DNA of 64,000 nucleotides from NCBI GenBank assembly GCA_011033025.1, contig WFMF01000194.1, forward strand, positions 124,001 through 188,000, in the 5' to 3' direction. Every line of letters starts with the position of its first letter. Positions within the stretch are counted from its first letter, which is position 1. The position numbers and the translations under genes were made by a program. Of the stretch, positions 1-10,582 are shown piece after piece. This DNA comes from Beroe forskalii (lineage: Eukaryota > Ctenophora > Nuda > Beroida > Beroidae). Under the pieces are notes generated by a model. It did not search any database and was not told where the DNA came from. It was given only the letters and a program-made list of their open reading frames with translations.

Positions 1-2957
1 TCAGGATTGGCTGACTTTTGCCTCATGATCATCATCCATTGTAGAAATTTCTTCAAATCTGTCACTTGATGATAATATTGACTGTTAGGAAAAGATTCTA
101 TTTGAAGTAAAAGAGAAGTTACAGAGTCGTGCTGGGCCAGAGCTTTTAGAATGAACTTGTTAGTAATCTCCTGGACAAGGATTTCAAGGGGTGGAATTCC
201 TGTGAGAATTTCACCCAGCATTTTTGAAAAATGGAACTGAGATCCTGTTATTTTGAGTATTGCTCTGGCAAAAAGATCCTTAAATTTGTCAATTCTTTTT
301 TGTAACCATATAGGAGCAGCATAAAGAATCTTTGTGAGAACAACAGTCTTAAAGAGCAATTGAAGACTTACAGAATTCAATCCTCTCTTGCGAGATGTAT
401 TGCAAGACATTTTGTTCCAGGCATACCAACAGTTTCTAAGTACTAAATTAGCATGATTGACAAAAGTTAAATCCTCATCAATGGTAACACCAAGAACTTT
501 GCTCTTTTGGACATAACTTAGGGTTTCACCACCCATTTTGATAGTTGGTATGATGTTGCCTTGTGCATCAGCCTCTTTTACTGCTCTTGTTTTTAGCACT
601 ACGATCTCTGTTTTGTGTTCATTACAGTTAACAATCAATCGCCATTTGGTGCACCAATCATAGATATAGTCACAGACTTTCTGCATTAATGTCACACACT
701 CTGAGATAGTCTTTGCCACAACAAACACACTGCCATCATCTGCATACTTGAAACAATTGGTGGATTCCCTGATATCATTTGGCATGTTTCCAGTTTTCAG
801 TAGATCTGCAATATAAATTATGAACAGCAGGGGCGAAAGAACAGCTCCCTGAGGTAGACCAAATAGCTTACAAAGTCTTGAAACACCAACATACGAATTT
901 ACTTTGAGTTTAATTGTCCTTTTTGTCAACATTGCAAATAACAACCTTAAAATTGATCCTTGAATTCCAATTTTGTAGAGCTTGTTTATCAAGCATGGAA
1001 TTGAAATGCTATCAAAAGCTTTTTCAAAATCGATAAACAATATGAATGCTTCCATTTTCTGTCGTTTTGCTTCCTCAAGTGAAGATACCATTTTGTATAG
1101 ATATCGAGAAGTGTTACGGTTGGGCATGAAACCTTCTTGGTTATCATCAATAGTATCCTCCATATTGCAGAAGTTACGAATACGCTTCTCTAATATCCTT
1201 TCAAATATCTTGCCAACATATGGAGAGATAGTAAGTGGTCTATATGAACTTGGGAGTAAGTATGATGTCTTATTTGCTTTCCTGATGAATGTCACTAGGG
1301 AGCTGGACCAAGGCCATGTACCTGACTCTAAACATTTGTTGAACATCTTAACAAGAAATTCAAGGCTGCCAAAACCTAAGCATTTAAGCATTTTTGGGTG
1401 TATATCATGTCCATCTTTTGATTTGTTGCAGCTGTTTTGTGCTTTGATAGATTGCTGAACTTCAGATAACACAATTTTCTCATTCAAGATAACTTTATCA
1501 TGATCTGGGCAATCAACATATGATGTATTATTAAAGTTGGCATTCTTGATGTGTTCCAGTTCTTCTGAAATTTTGGCAAAGTGAGCCTCATCAAAAACTT
1601 GTTGATTAAGATGTTTGCCAGAAAAGAATGTCTCATACAGGATATTTTCTTTGTCTTTATCAGAATGTGCTACTGCTTCAGTTCCATCATCATGAGAAAT
1701 ACTGCCAATAAAGTTTTCATCCTCAGATAAAAAATACCTTCTGTAGCGTTTCCAGAACAAGATGGAATCTTTTGTATTCAGTCCTTCAAGCTGTTCATGA
1801 ACCCAATTGTTTTTTTCTTTTACTATTGCTTTCTTGAATGTATCTTTTGCAGATTCATAAATCTTCTTATAGTATGGAGTTGATTTTGTCAGATAATCAG
1901 ACTGGGACTTTCTTAATTCATTAGAGAGGGTTGTGAGATTGTCACTCCAGTAAGGCTTAGAGTGTTTGCATATTCTTTTATGAGGAATGAACATTTCTGA
2001 TGCTTCTTTTACTGTATTAAGGAAAAAACTATACATTTCTTCTGGAGTTTGGTCGAGATTGCCATTGATGTATTTACTAAGAATAGTATTCATATATGCT
2101 GACCAGTGGGACCAATTTGCTGAGTTATAATTAAAAACCACCTGGGATAAGGATTTGTTCTGTGAATTAGATGAATTCTTGTACGAAAAATGTCTGATTA
2201 CAGGGAGATGTCCTCTTTGAGGGGCTCCAGTGAACAATTCATGAACATCAACATCATCAATCCATGGCTGCCCAATATTGCTGATAATATCCCCAAAAGC
2301 AAGGCAGAGGTCAATCACACTTCCACCAGTTGATGTTACAAAGGTGTTTGTTTCAGGAGCTGATAATTCACATTTTTCTTTGGCTAAAAATTCCTTTAGA
2401 ACTCTACCTCTGGGGTTGTCAAGAGAGTCTGCCCACATGGTACTCCTAGCATTGAAGTCTCCGAATATCAACATTCCTACAATCTTGGCCTTTTCACAAT
2501 AATTCTTGGCTTCCTTGATATTTGAAAGAAGTTTTGTCAATCCAAGAGTGGATGAAGCATCAGGGTTGCAGTATGCAGATGCAAGTAAAACTGGTTTAGA
2601 TTCAATCATGACTGAAGCATACACTATATTTATATCAGGATCTTCCAACTGAGGGATATGTTGAGGATGAAGGGTATTGCATACAGAAAGTGAAACTCCT
2701 AAACTGCTAAGACCAGCACAATATGTAGACATCCCTGTAATGATATCAATTGGCAGAGCTTCTTTCTGTTTTATTTCTTGAAGGGCAAGAACTTTAATGT
2801 CCCTTTTGTCACAAAAACGGTCCAATGTGGTTTTAACATGCCTTGATAAGCCGTTGATATTTATTTGACACATAGGGATATGAGTAGTTTCAGAATTCAT
2901 ACTGAGCCAGTTGTTGAATATGGGCCAATTTTTCCTGGTACTTTGGACAAACGTCAT
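1..2957 (-). CDS. LINE ORF2: endonuclease-reverse transcriptase, open to window edge
   Basis: ORF2 polyprotein of a non-LTR retrotransposon: it nicks target DNA and copies the element RNA into the genome. I translated the minus strand from the ATG at 2957 (in-frame TAG just upstream) to position 1 and found no stop in about 985 codons; the C-terminus lies outside the window. The apurinic-type endonuclease comes first (start QININGL; GDFNAR near residue 166; then GHLPV and a PYW motif). The reverse transcriptase follows: SKDGHDIHPKML near 513, YRPLTISPYVGKIFE, QEGFMPNRNTSRYLYK, FIDFEKAFDS, GLPQGAVLSPLLF and an intact YADD at 738-741, then a thumb-like region. It belongs to the endonuclease-bearing clades (CR1/L2/Jockey/Tx1 range), not the R2 type; the clade is not decided. 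A downstream ATG at 2900 also precedes the endonuclease. A short upstream reading frame ends at 2890, overlapping the start. Confidence 0.93.
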   Translation of the reverse strand, partial: MTFVQSTRKNWPIFNNWLSMNSETTHIPMCQININGLSRHVKTTLDRFCDKRDIKVLALQEIKQKEALPIDIITGMSTYCAGLSSLGVSLSVCNTLHPQHIPQLEDPDINIVYASVMIESKPVLLASAYCNPDASSTLGLTKLLSNIKEAKNYCEKAKIVGMLIFGDFNARSTMWADSLDNPRGRVLKEFLAKEKCELSAPETNTFVTSTGGSVIDLCLAFGDIISNIGQPWIDDVDVHELFTGAPQRGHLPVIRHFSYKNSSNSQNKSLSQVVFNYNSANWSHWSAYMNTILSKYINGNLDQTPEEMYSFFLNTVKEASEMFIPHKRICKHSKPYWSDNLTTLSNELRKSQSDYLTKSTPYYKKIYESAKDTFKKAIVKEKNNWVHEQLEGLNTKDSILFWKRYRRYFLSEDENFIGSISHDDGTEAVAHSDKDKENILYETFFSGKHLNQQVFDEAHFAKISEELEHIKNANFNNTSYVDCPDHDKVILNEKIVLSEVQQSIKAQNSCNKSKDGHDIHPKMLKCLGFGSLEFLVKMFNKCLESGTWPWSSSLVTFIRKANKTSYLLPSSYRPLTISPYVGKIFERILEKRIRNFCNMEDTIDDNQEGFMPNRNTSRYLYKMVSSLEEAKRQKMEAFILFIDFEKAFDSISIPCLINKLYKIGIQGSILRLLFAMLTKRTIKLKVNSYVGVSRLCKLFGLPQGAVLSPLLFIIYIADLLKTGNMPNDIRESTNCFKYADDGSVFVVAKTISECVTLMQKVCDYIYDWCTKWRLIVNCNEHKTEIVVLKTRAVKEADAQGNIIPTIKMGGETLSYVQKSKVLGVTIDEDLTFVNHANLVLRNCWYAWNKMSCNTSRKRGLNSVSLQLLFKTVVLTKILYAAPIWLQKRIDKFKDLFARAILKITGSQFHFSKMLGEILTGIPPLEILVQEITNKFILKALAQHDSVTSLLLQIESFPNSQYYHQVTDLKKFLQWMMIMRQKSANP

Positions 2958-4347
2958 GATCTAATGCAGAATGACATCTATTTGCTATTATCAAGCCAGT
3001 GCTATCAGCATGAACACTTGTAAACCAAACCTGACTTAATCTGCAGGCAAGCATCATCTTCCTCTGCAGTCTGATTGATGCCATGGGTGCTGGCAGCTCG
3101 CTGGTCCAGAGGGATCCTGGAATGGCTGGCCACTCTCAGCCCAGAATAATATCCCCCGCAGTTGGGTGGCCTAAAAACCACCCAGGAGTTCACACCCTTA
3201 GCCTAGCCTATTAGGGATAGTCTCCATGCTCACCATAGCTGTCACTGGCCTGGTCGATTAATGATAAGGGGCCATCCATGAAGGACGTCCGCAATGAGGG
3301 GGGAGGGGGGAGTCTGATCAATGCAGACGTTTAGGGACATAGCGGGGAGGGGGTGTTTGGCCAAATGCCGACGTCCGCAAATTATGGAAATTTTGGCTGA
3401 TTTGACGGTAATTTAACCAGAAAATCGTGAAATTTCGGTCCCAGAAATGATGAACCAAAAGATTTTCATGAAAAATGCGGACGTCCTTGGGGAGGGAGGG
3501 GTTTCTGAAATGCGGACGTTTGCGGACGAGGGGGGAGGGAGGGGTCTAAAATGGCCGAAAATTTGCGGACGTCCTTTATGGATGGCCCCTAATATAATAT
3601 AGACCGACTCTGGTCATTTTACTAAGACTAAGACCATACCTTATTTATGAGACTCAATTCAATTCAATTATAATGTTTTACAGCACTGAAATTAGAATAT
3701 ATTTTTCTGTTGCTTTATATAGAAGAAGCTTTTAGGTCATGCTGAGGGCGAGCACCAAGTCAAATCTAAAATCTGTTAATAGGGCCACCCATCAAAAGAC
3801 TAAAAATATGGCTATATAAAAACATAATGTCAGAGTGCATTACTGAGATCGGTGTCTGCAATTTCCACAAAACCACAATTTGTACCCGTGTGATACTGAT
3901 TTAACAGTATATTCACCTACGTACATGGCGCCATGCGATCGGAAATTTCAGAAGAATTGTCATTTCTCGAGGTGGCGACACCTGCCTTACTTTTAAACAG
4001 TAAAAATAAAAGACTATGCTGTATTGGGTAACTCCTCAAGTGCATTCCCCGGTACAATTTCGTAATTCGTGCATGCAATGTGTGCCTTTCATTGAGTGAA
4101 CCATGTGACTGTTTCATTGAGTGAACCATGTGACTGTTTTGGTTTGTTATAACATTCTCTCACTCTTTGCACATTAGGAATGGCACAAGAATGCAGGAAC
4201 ACAAGATCTTTCAATCATGATCAGACTTTTCACAGATGAACATGAAATTTGGAATCCAATGTTTTATCTATAAAGGTGTATTGGTATACTAAAATCATAA
4301 CAAAATAAAGTATAAAGTATAAAACTTTTTGCTTTACAGCAAAACGG
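2958..4347 (-). mobile_element. 5' leader of the LINE
   Basis: Sequence upstream of ORF2. It aligns, reverse-complemented, with the plus-strand copy at 8086-8948, and both copies begin at the same base (AACCGTTTTGCTGTAAAGC). That shared start marks the 5' end of the element. It holds only short reading frames. One (3084-2890) ends in a Cys/His-containing tail and overlaps the ORF2 start; it may be a degenerate ORF1 end or a leader ORF. A small DNA transposon (3268-3589) interrupts it. Confidence 0.7.
3268..3589. mobile_element. MITE family A (Harbinger-like), 322 bp, inside the LINE leader
   Basis: Terminal inverted repeats start GGGGCCATCCATgaaGGACG and close with the complement. The element is flanked by TAA on both sides. 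The uninterrupted LINE copy near 8690 has this trinucleotide once, which proves a 3-bp target duplication. Subterminal G-runs alternate with the word GCGGACGT. The 3-bp duplication and GGG-starting ends fit PIF/Harbinger; it has no coding capacity. Confidence 0.85.
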
Positions 4348-4577
4348 TTCCACAACAAACTCTTCACAAAACTTCATCATTCATTTCAACACATGTTACA
4401 ATGTGTTCATGGTTTCATAACTAAAATGCAACATGAAGTACTTCAATATCAATTAACACCCCTATCTAGGTTCTGCGAGTCATCATTTAACCAAAATTTA
4501 CAAATGAATAAATTGCGGTACAAGCTTGAAATACTTAGAAATACATGCTTACTATATTAATATCATTATTATAGTTC

Positions 4578-5649
4578 ATCTTCTTTGTAGAACAAATACA
4601 GTCATCTTTGTAGTCAAGCCACAGAACTCTCCAACAACTCCAACCATAGTCTTTGACGGGATCCATGAAAGAAATGCCTTCATCAGAGAGCGAGGCAGAT
4701 CCAAATAAAGCATGAGACACCAAAAATGATATGGTGTAATGAAAGCTAACACTGTGGCACACGGACTTGCGACCGTGTTGTGGGGTTGAATGCATTTGAC
4801 GGGCGCCCAACGCTCCCCCAACCACAAGATGTAGTGTGTTAGTTTCAGAAGCTCCAAGTTCATCAAGGAAATTAAGTTCATCAATGTCTTTATCCAGTGT
4901 AGGGAAGATAAAGTTCCATCTGGTCCTAACAAGATCAAAAGATCAAGTCGACTGTGTTTACTTGTAAACATAAATCAGGCTGCGACTCTGAAGACGAGAA
5001 TGAACCAGAGAAACAATGGGACTCCATTCTGGGTGACTTCACCCCTGCTTGCAGGGTTAAAAACATCTTCTTTGTAGAACAAATACAGTCATCTTTGTAG
5101 TCAAGCCACAGAACTCTCCAACAACTCCAACCATAGTCTTTGACGGGATCCATGAAAGAAATGCCTTCATCAGAGAGCTAGGCAGATCCAAATAAAGCAT
5201 GAGACACCAAAAATGATATGGTGTAATGAAAGCTAACACTGTGGCACACGGACTTGCGACCGTGTTGTGGGGTTGAATGCATTTGACGGGCGCCCAACGC
5301 TCCCCCAACCACAAGATGTAGTGTGTTAGTTTCAGAAGCTCCAAGTTCATCAAGGAAATTAAGTTCATCAATGTCTTTATCCAGTGTAGGGAAGATAAAG
5401 TTCCATCTGGTCCTAACAAGATCAAAAGATCAAGTCGACTGTGTTTACTTGTAAACATAAATCAGGCTGCGACTCCGAAGAGACGAGAATGAACCAGAGA
5501 AACAATGGGACTCCATTCTGGGCGACTTCACCCCTGCTTGCAGGGTTAAAAACATCTTCTTTGTAGAACAAATACAGTCATCTTTGTAGTCAAGCCACAG
5601 AACTCTCCAACAACTCCAACCATAGTCTTTGACGGGATCCATGAAAGAA
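4578..5649 (-). repeat. 488-bp tandem array, about 2.2 units, flanked by 13-bp direct repeats
   Basis: A landmark starting catcttctttgtagaac recurs at 4578, 5066 and 5554 (period 488), nearly identical. The 13-mer ATTATTATAGTTC lies immediately outside both ends (4565-4577 and 5650-5662), as a target-site duplication would. Each unit contains small hairpins such as CCCTGCAAGCAGGG and GATCttttGATC. Reading frames of about 130 codons recur in the units, but they have no recognisable domain and are probably fortuitous. The same repeat lies in the opposite orientation at 51015-52438. Confidence 0.88.
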
Positions 5650-5896
5650 ATTATTATAGTTCTTAAACTTGTCTGGCGTTGACAGACCCTCTCGAGAATC
5701 AGCGATGCGGCTGGCATCAGCGGGTCATACATCGTACGACAATCTTAAACAATATACACTTTGTCACTGTCAATTGCCAGGTTTCACAACACTTTAATGA
5801 GACACACGAGCTGATTGTAAAATACTTTCAAAGTACTTTGAAAACATCATCATCAGTGCTACAATCATATTTGAGGCTCCCATTGCATCAATTAGT

Positions 5897-6100
5897 TACC
5901 TTAGGAGGTGTATTTATAAAGGTTGTAATTTGGGGATTTTTCGGAAAAATCCCCATATTTTTACCCACCATGACAGTTCAAAATGACGTCATTATCATAT
6001 GTTAACTAGAGTAATGACTTGAGAAAGATCCCCAAATTACAATCTACCAAATTTGTAAACAACAAAATTTTACTCCACATAAATACACCTTTTAAGGTAA
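5897..6100. mobile_element. Small inverted-repeat element (MITE), about 204 bp
   Basis: Ends TTACCTTAGGAGGTGTATTT and AAATACACCTTTTAAGGTAA are imperfect inverted complements. An inner pair, TTGTAATTTGGGGAT and ATCCCCAAATTACAA, continues the pairing, so most of the segment can fold back. No coding content. Superfamily not assigned. Confidence 0.65.
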
Positions 6101-6504
6101 TTTAATATGTGTTGTGTTGTAAGTTTAAACAATAACATTATAATAAAGAACGAGGAATTTATACCAGTGATATAATAAAAACATAATAGCAGTGTTAATA
6201 TTATGAACTGCAATCGATTTTCTAATTCAAGGATTGATACAAGATGTGGAAAAGACTAAACTGTGAATCATCAGCGGTTGCCCTACAGTTGTTTGTCTGA
6301 CATGACGTCCGCGTCGCCTGACAGTTTTAAGGTTGATTTAGGTTTCCTTGTCATTTGTCCCACGTTTGTGTTGCGCGGCGCACTTCGCCGCTTCCTCAGG
6401 GATGCAAATGTTTTTTTAACCCGCAAAGGTATGTGTACGCATCGCGCGCTTGATCGGAGGAAGCGCGCCGCGAATGAACGCAAACAGGGAAATACTATAT
6501 CTGT

Positions 6505-6690
6505 TTAGCTTGCCCTAACCAGGACCCTGGTTAGTGGTTACGCGCACGGAGTGCGCGGCATGGGCAAGCGTATCGACACCCCTGGTTAGGGGAACCAGGG
6601 CCCTGGTTAGGGGAACTGTTTAGCAAATTACACACATGACACCGAAACCAGGGGCGCCGCGCACTCCGTGCGCGTATGCGTAACATTGTC
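6505..6690. repeat. GC-rich palindromic repeat with CCTGGTTA and CGCGCACGGAGTGCGCG words
   Basis: Contains repeated CCTGGTTAGGG / CCCTAACCAGG words, a GCTTGCCC...GGGCAAGC inverted pair, and CGCGCACGGAGTGCGCG with its complement about 150 bp away. A second region made of the same words lies at 50085-50345. Probably a foldback element; boundaries uncertain. Confidence 0.55.
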
Positions 6691-7090
6691 AGACGTTGCC
6701 TGACCTCTTCGCCTAAATTTAAATTAAATATTGATTAAGGTAAATTGGTATTACTTGCTCGGTAGTTTTAGAGTTATTGATTATATTCTATAATGTCATT
6801 ATATTTACAGACCTGAAGATGTCGTAGAACGACGAAATTGATTGTCATCAAAGAACCACTTCGTTTACATTTGTATTTGTACCATTGAGTCAAAAGAGAA
6901 TTAACAAACGAAACTACTCATCGATATGTTTTAAGGTGACAATGTCTGTATGCTGTGCACACAATCCAAGGTCTTATCTATGTTGAATATGAATTCCCCT
7001 AGTGGGGGGCCTTGTTAACAGTCTGTATGATTGGCTCAGTGCTTTCCCAATTGGGAAATATATTTTATTTTATTTTATTTTGCTGTGATT

Positions 7091-7465
7091 TATTTGAATT
7101 AAAAAGAAATCTTTCTTCACGACATCAATTTGCAAGACTTTTCTCCAACTCCATACTTGAACACCAACATGATTCCTTTAGGTAATGCAATGTGGAGAGC
7201 AGTACAGGGGCATGTCGAACTCATATGTGCATGGCTTTTACATGCTCTGCGTAATCGTGCGCGGCTTGCTGCCTGTTATATACAGGCAGTAAGCAGCGCA
7301 CAATAATGCCACGCATTGAAAAGCCACACATATATGAGCCACACATATATATATACACGCCACCGGTAGGATCTTAATGAGTCACACCAAGATGAGTGGT
7401 GTGCAGGCATCTTCAGTCCAATACCTACCTCAGCTTTCGGGGTGTTTAATTGTGCTGCAAAAATT
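7091..7465 (+). repeat. Interspersed repeat R1, copy 1 (interrupted by a MITE)
   Basis: First copy of a repeat of about 200 bp starting TATTTGAATTAAAAAGAAAT and including GAGTCACACCAAGATGAG. Other copies lie at 9093-9290, 9600-9770, 12594-12790 and 13098-13262. A 161-bp element (7205-7365) splits this copy. No coding content. Confidence 0.75.
7205..7365. mobile_element. MITE family D, 161 bp, inserted in repeat R1
   Basis: Flanked by GTA on both sides. The uninterrupted R1 copies read gagagcaGTAggatc with a single GTA, so this is an insertion with a 3-bp target duplication. It is a foldback: CAGGGGCATGTCGAAC start, inner arms around ATGGCTTTT / AAAGCCAC and CTGCCTG / CAGGCAG. A relative with the same CAGGGGCRTGTCGAAC end lies at 60255-60400. 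Confidence 0.75.
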
Positions 7466-8085
7466 AATTTCAAATTCAAATTCATGTTGAACTTGATTGC
7501 TTATAGCATTGACTGAGGGGGCCCCCCTAGTGAAACACTTAAAATGCAATAATGGTTTCAAATCAGATCTACTTTTCACCACTGATTTACTGCCAGTGTT
7601 TCACTGAAATGATCAATCACTTCTAAAATGATCAATCACTTCTAACATTGAGTTTTAAACTTTACAACACTACTTTATACAATCAAATTTGAGCAGGTTA
7701 AAGACCCCTCATGTCGAACAAGGGAAACAAACAAGGAGATTCAAATAAGAAAGGCAGTACAATCAGGGTTAGTAATCCACTTTGTTGTTGAAAAGCCTAA
7801 GCTGAATTGGTTCCTGTACTAGATCTCTTTTGATTTTGTTAAGAAGGCCAAACCTGACCTCACATGACAGTGATACCCCAGCTTAAACTAATATATTCTT
7901 TTCGTTAATAAATAGATGTGCAGCTATGATGATTCCCCAAATCTTCAAAAATATCAATGTTATAATTCTTTAAAATTGTATAACCTTGAAATTATTGATG
8001 ATTTGATATTGATATAATTTATATTTATTGATTGATAGTACAAATAATAAAATAGTTGTTTGATTAAAAATAGTTGTTTGATTAA

Positions 8086-9035
8086 CCGTTTTGCTGTAAA
8101 GCAAAAAGTTTTATACTTTATACTTTATTTTGTTATGATTTTAGTATACCAATACACCTTCATAGATAAAACATTGGATTCGAAATTTCATGTTCATCGG
8201 TAAAAAGTTTGATCATGATTGAAAGATCTTGTGTTCCTGCATTCTTGTGCCATTCCTAATGTGCTAAGAGTGAGAGAATGTTATAACAAACCAAAACAGT
8301 CACATGGTTCACTCAATGAAACAGTCACATGGTTCACTCAATGAAAGGCACACATTACATGCACGAATTACGAAATTGTACCGGGGAATGCAAATGAGGA
8401 GTTACCCAATACACATAGTCTTTTATTTTTACTGTTTAAAAGTAATGCACTCTGACATTATGTTTTTACATACCCATACTTTTAGTCTTTTGATGGGTGG
8501 CCCTATTAACAGATTTTAGATTTGACTTGGTGCTTGCCCTCAGCATGACCTAAAAGCTTCTTCTATATAAAGCAAGAGAAAATATATTCTAATTTCAATG
8601 CTGTAAAACATTAAAATTGAATTGAATTGAGTCTCGTAAATAAGGTATGGTCTTAGTCTTAGTAAAATGACCAGAGTTGGTTTATATTATATTATCATTA
8701 ATTGACTGGGCCAGTGGCAGCTATGCTGAGCACGGAGACTATCCCTAATAGGCTAGGCTAAGGGTGTGAACTCCTGGGTAGTTTTTAGGCCACCCAACTG
8801 CCAGGGATATTCTGGGCTGAGAGCAGCCAGCCGTTCCAGGATCCCTCTGGACCAGTGAGCTGCCAACACCCATGGCATCAATCAGACTGCAGATTAAGTC
8901 AGGTATGGTTTACAAGTGTTCATACTGATAGCACTGGCTTGATAATGCTTAAATTTTTCAATTCCCTTCACTTCCTGCTTCAGCTATTAGATTGAAATTT
9001 GAATAAAACCTTTTAAATTGAATTGAATTCAAACA
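8086..9035 (+). mobile_element. Internally deleted LINE copy (5' leader joined to a probable 3' end)
   Basis: Starts at the same 5' base as the minus-strand LINE (complement of 4347) and follows its leader to about 8948. It then jumps, without endonuclease or RT sequence, to an AT-rich tail with AATAAA and a short ATTGA repeat ending near 9030. The leader is uninterrupted here, which gives the empty site for the MITE at 3268. That the tail is the LINE 3' end is inferred; the reference 3' end lies outside the window. Confidence 0.55.
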
Positions 9036-9092
9036 TATCTAAATTTCACCAAACAGTTTGAAATCTTCAAATTTTCGATCATATTTTTTGGA

Positions 9093-9290
9093 ATATATTG
9101 AATTAAAAAGAAATCTTTCTTCAAGACATCAATCTGCAAGACTTTTCTCCAACTCGGTACTTGAACACCAACATGACCCCTTTAGGTAGTACAATGTGGA
9201 GAGCAGTAGGATCTAAGTGAGTCACACCAAGATGAGTGGTGTGCAGACATCTTCAGTCCAATACCTACTCCAGCTTTAGGGTGTTTACAG
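9093..9290 (+). repeat. Interspersed repeat R1, copy 2
   Basis: Uninterrupted R1 copy that gives the empty site for the MITE in copy 1. A shorter third copy follows at 9600-9770. Confidence 0.7.
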
Positions 9291-9599
9291 TTTAAATTGC
9301 AAGAGTTTTTATGAGGTTGGCCCCCAGCAGTCACCCTCTTATACCAGGGTACAGCACCGTCAAGTGCAGTGACCACCTGCCTGAATGAAACTGAAACTTG
9401 CTCTATGGTCTTTGTCTTTACTCCAAGCATCAAGAAATTAAGCAACACACTGAATAAAGAGAAGTAGAGGACCGGTGGATGGATCCGGGTTATTTGTGAC
9501 CTTTCACGTTGCACATTAATAAAAAAATTAATGCAAGTGGCATGTATCCTGATCCAATACCCCATCTTGAGAGATGCTTCTCCTGAAAATCAGGGTTGA

Positions 9600-9770
9600 A
9601 ACATATTTGAATTAAAAAGAAATCTTTCTTCAAGACATCAATTGCTGCAAGACTTTTCTCCAACTCTGTACTTGAACACCAACATGATCCCTTTAGGTAA
9701 TGCAATGTGGAGAGCAGCAGGATCTTAATGAGTCACACCAAGATGAGTGGTGTGCAGGTATCTTCAGTCC
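9600..9770 (+). repeat. Interspersed repeat R1, copy 3
   Basis: Same opening words and the same internal ATGAGTGGTGTGCAGG segment as the other R1 copies. It ends at TCAGTCCAA, where unrelated AT-rich sequence starts. Confidence 0.65.
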
Positions 9771-9984
9771 AAATTTACAATTTTTGACACAATTTTCGAC
9801 ATTTTTTTGCCAGAAATTCTCGGTATTTTTAGCAAAATTTTCAGAAAACCAACTCAAAAACACCATTTTTCAGCACCATTTTAAAAAACTTACCTCAATA
9901 TTCTCATAAATTTTTCCAAAGTTGAAACATAATCATTTTTAAAGTATTTAACTGTACATTTTCCTCATTTTCAACTCAAAAAGG

Positions 9985-10128
9985 TGGGGGGGGGGGTTAA
10001 CCCATGATAACGTAATATTCTCCTCAAGAGAGGGGGGTTGGGCTTTGATTACGTTTGATTACCAGGGGGAGGGAGGGGGGGGGTTGAAAATGGCCAAAAA
10101 TTGATTTCATAATATGTGAACGGTCCCC
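9985..10128. mobile_element. Degenerate MITE-B right end
   Basis: G-rich runs alternate with GATTACGTTTGATTACC and end in CATAATATGTGAACGGTCCCC, a diverged form of the family B terminus at 25314. No matching left terminus is visible. The duplicate copy is at 13482-13613. Confidence 0.6.
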
Positions 10129-10542
10129 TGTTATCAATTATATGAATAACATAAAATTATTGCAGTAGGTTACTAGGTTTAGATACTTCCCAAGGAAGAA
10201 AATATAGGCTAGCAGAAACATTGTCAACATGCCTGCAAAGCCATATATACTTGTTTATGTGAGTACACCATTCTACTAGGCAATAGTTGTGGTGAATTTA
10301 GTTTTGTTTGTAAAAGTTCAAATTAAGTGACATTTATGATACTAAAGCTTTTATCAAAAAAGGAACTTATGTGATGCTTGCTTCTCATATCATAGTATTT
10401 TATAAGAGCTTTCTCTGTCCACTTGAACTTAGTGTGCAGATTGTAGAATTGATTATATTTGAAAATAATAATCCTATGTTGTACCTATGGCTCTATGGAG
10501 TACATGTGTACCTTCATTGCACACAAATTTCTTTCTTTACAG

Positions 10543-10582
10543 GTCTTCATCGGAACAATACTCTTTAGAGAGGGAATCACTG
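10543..10582 (+). CDS. Candidate 40-nt internal exon (duplicated)
   Basis: Preceded by a pyrimidine-rich acceptor (ttctttctttacag) and followed by GTAAGTTTA, a strong donor. It encodes VFIGTILFREGIT in one frame or SSSEQYSLERESL in another; the third frame is stopped. The length is not a multiple of three. An identical exon with the same splice sites is at 14030-14069 in the second duplication unit. The gene is not identified; it could belong to the LDL-receptor-domain gene downstream or to a different transcript. Confidence 0.4.

Noticed and set aside
4576-5458. 131-133 codon frames repeated in the 488-bp arrays
   Set aside because: No domain recognised, and the unit length is not a multiple of three. 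Conservation follows from recent tandem copying.
4578-5649. Hammerhead ribozyme (retrozyme) in the 488-bp tandem unit
   Set aside because: The unit has a TTGATGA ... GAAAC stretch resembling the core, but the essential C of CTGATGA is T and no convincing stem II forms. The CTGATGA elsewhere in the unit has no GAAA partner.
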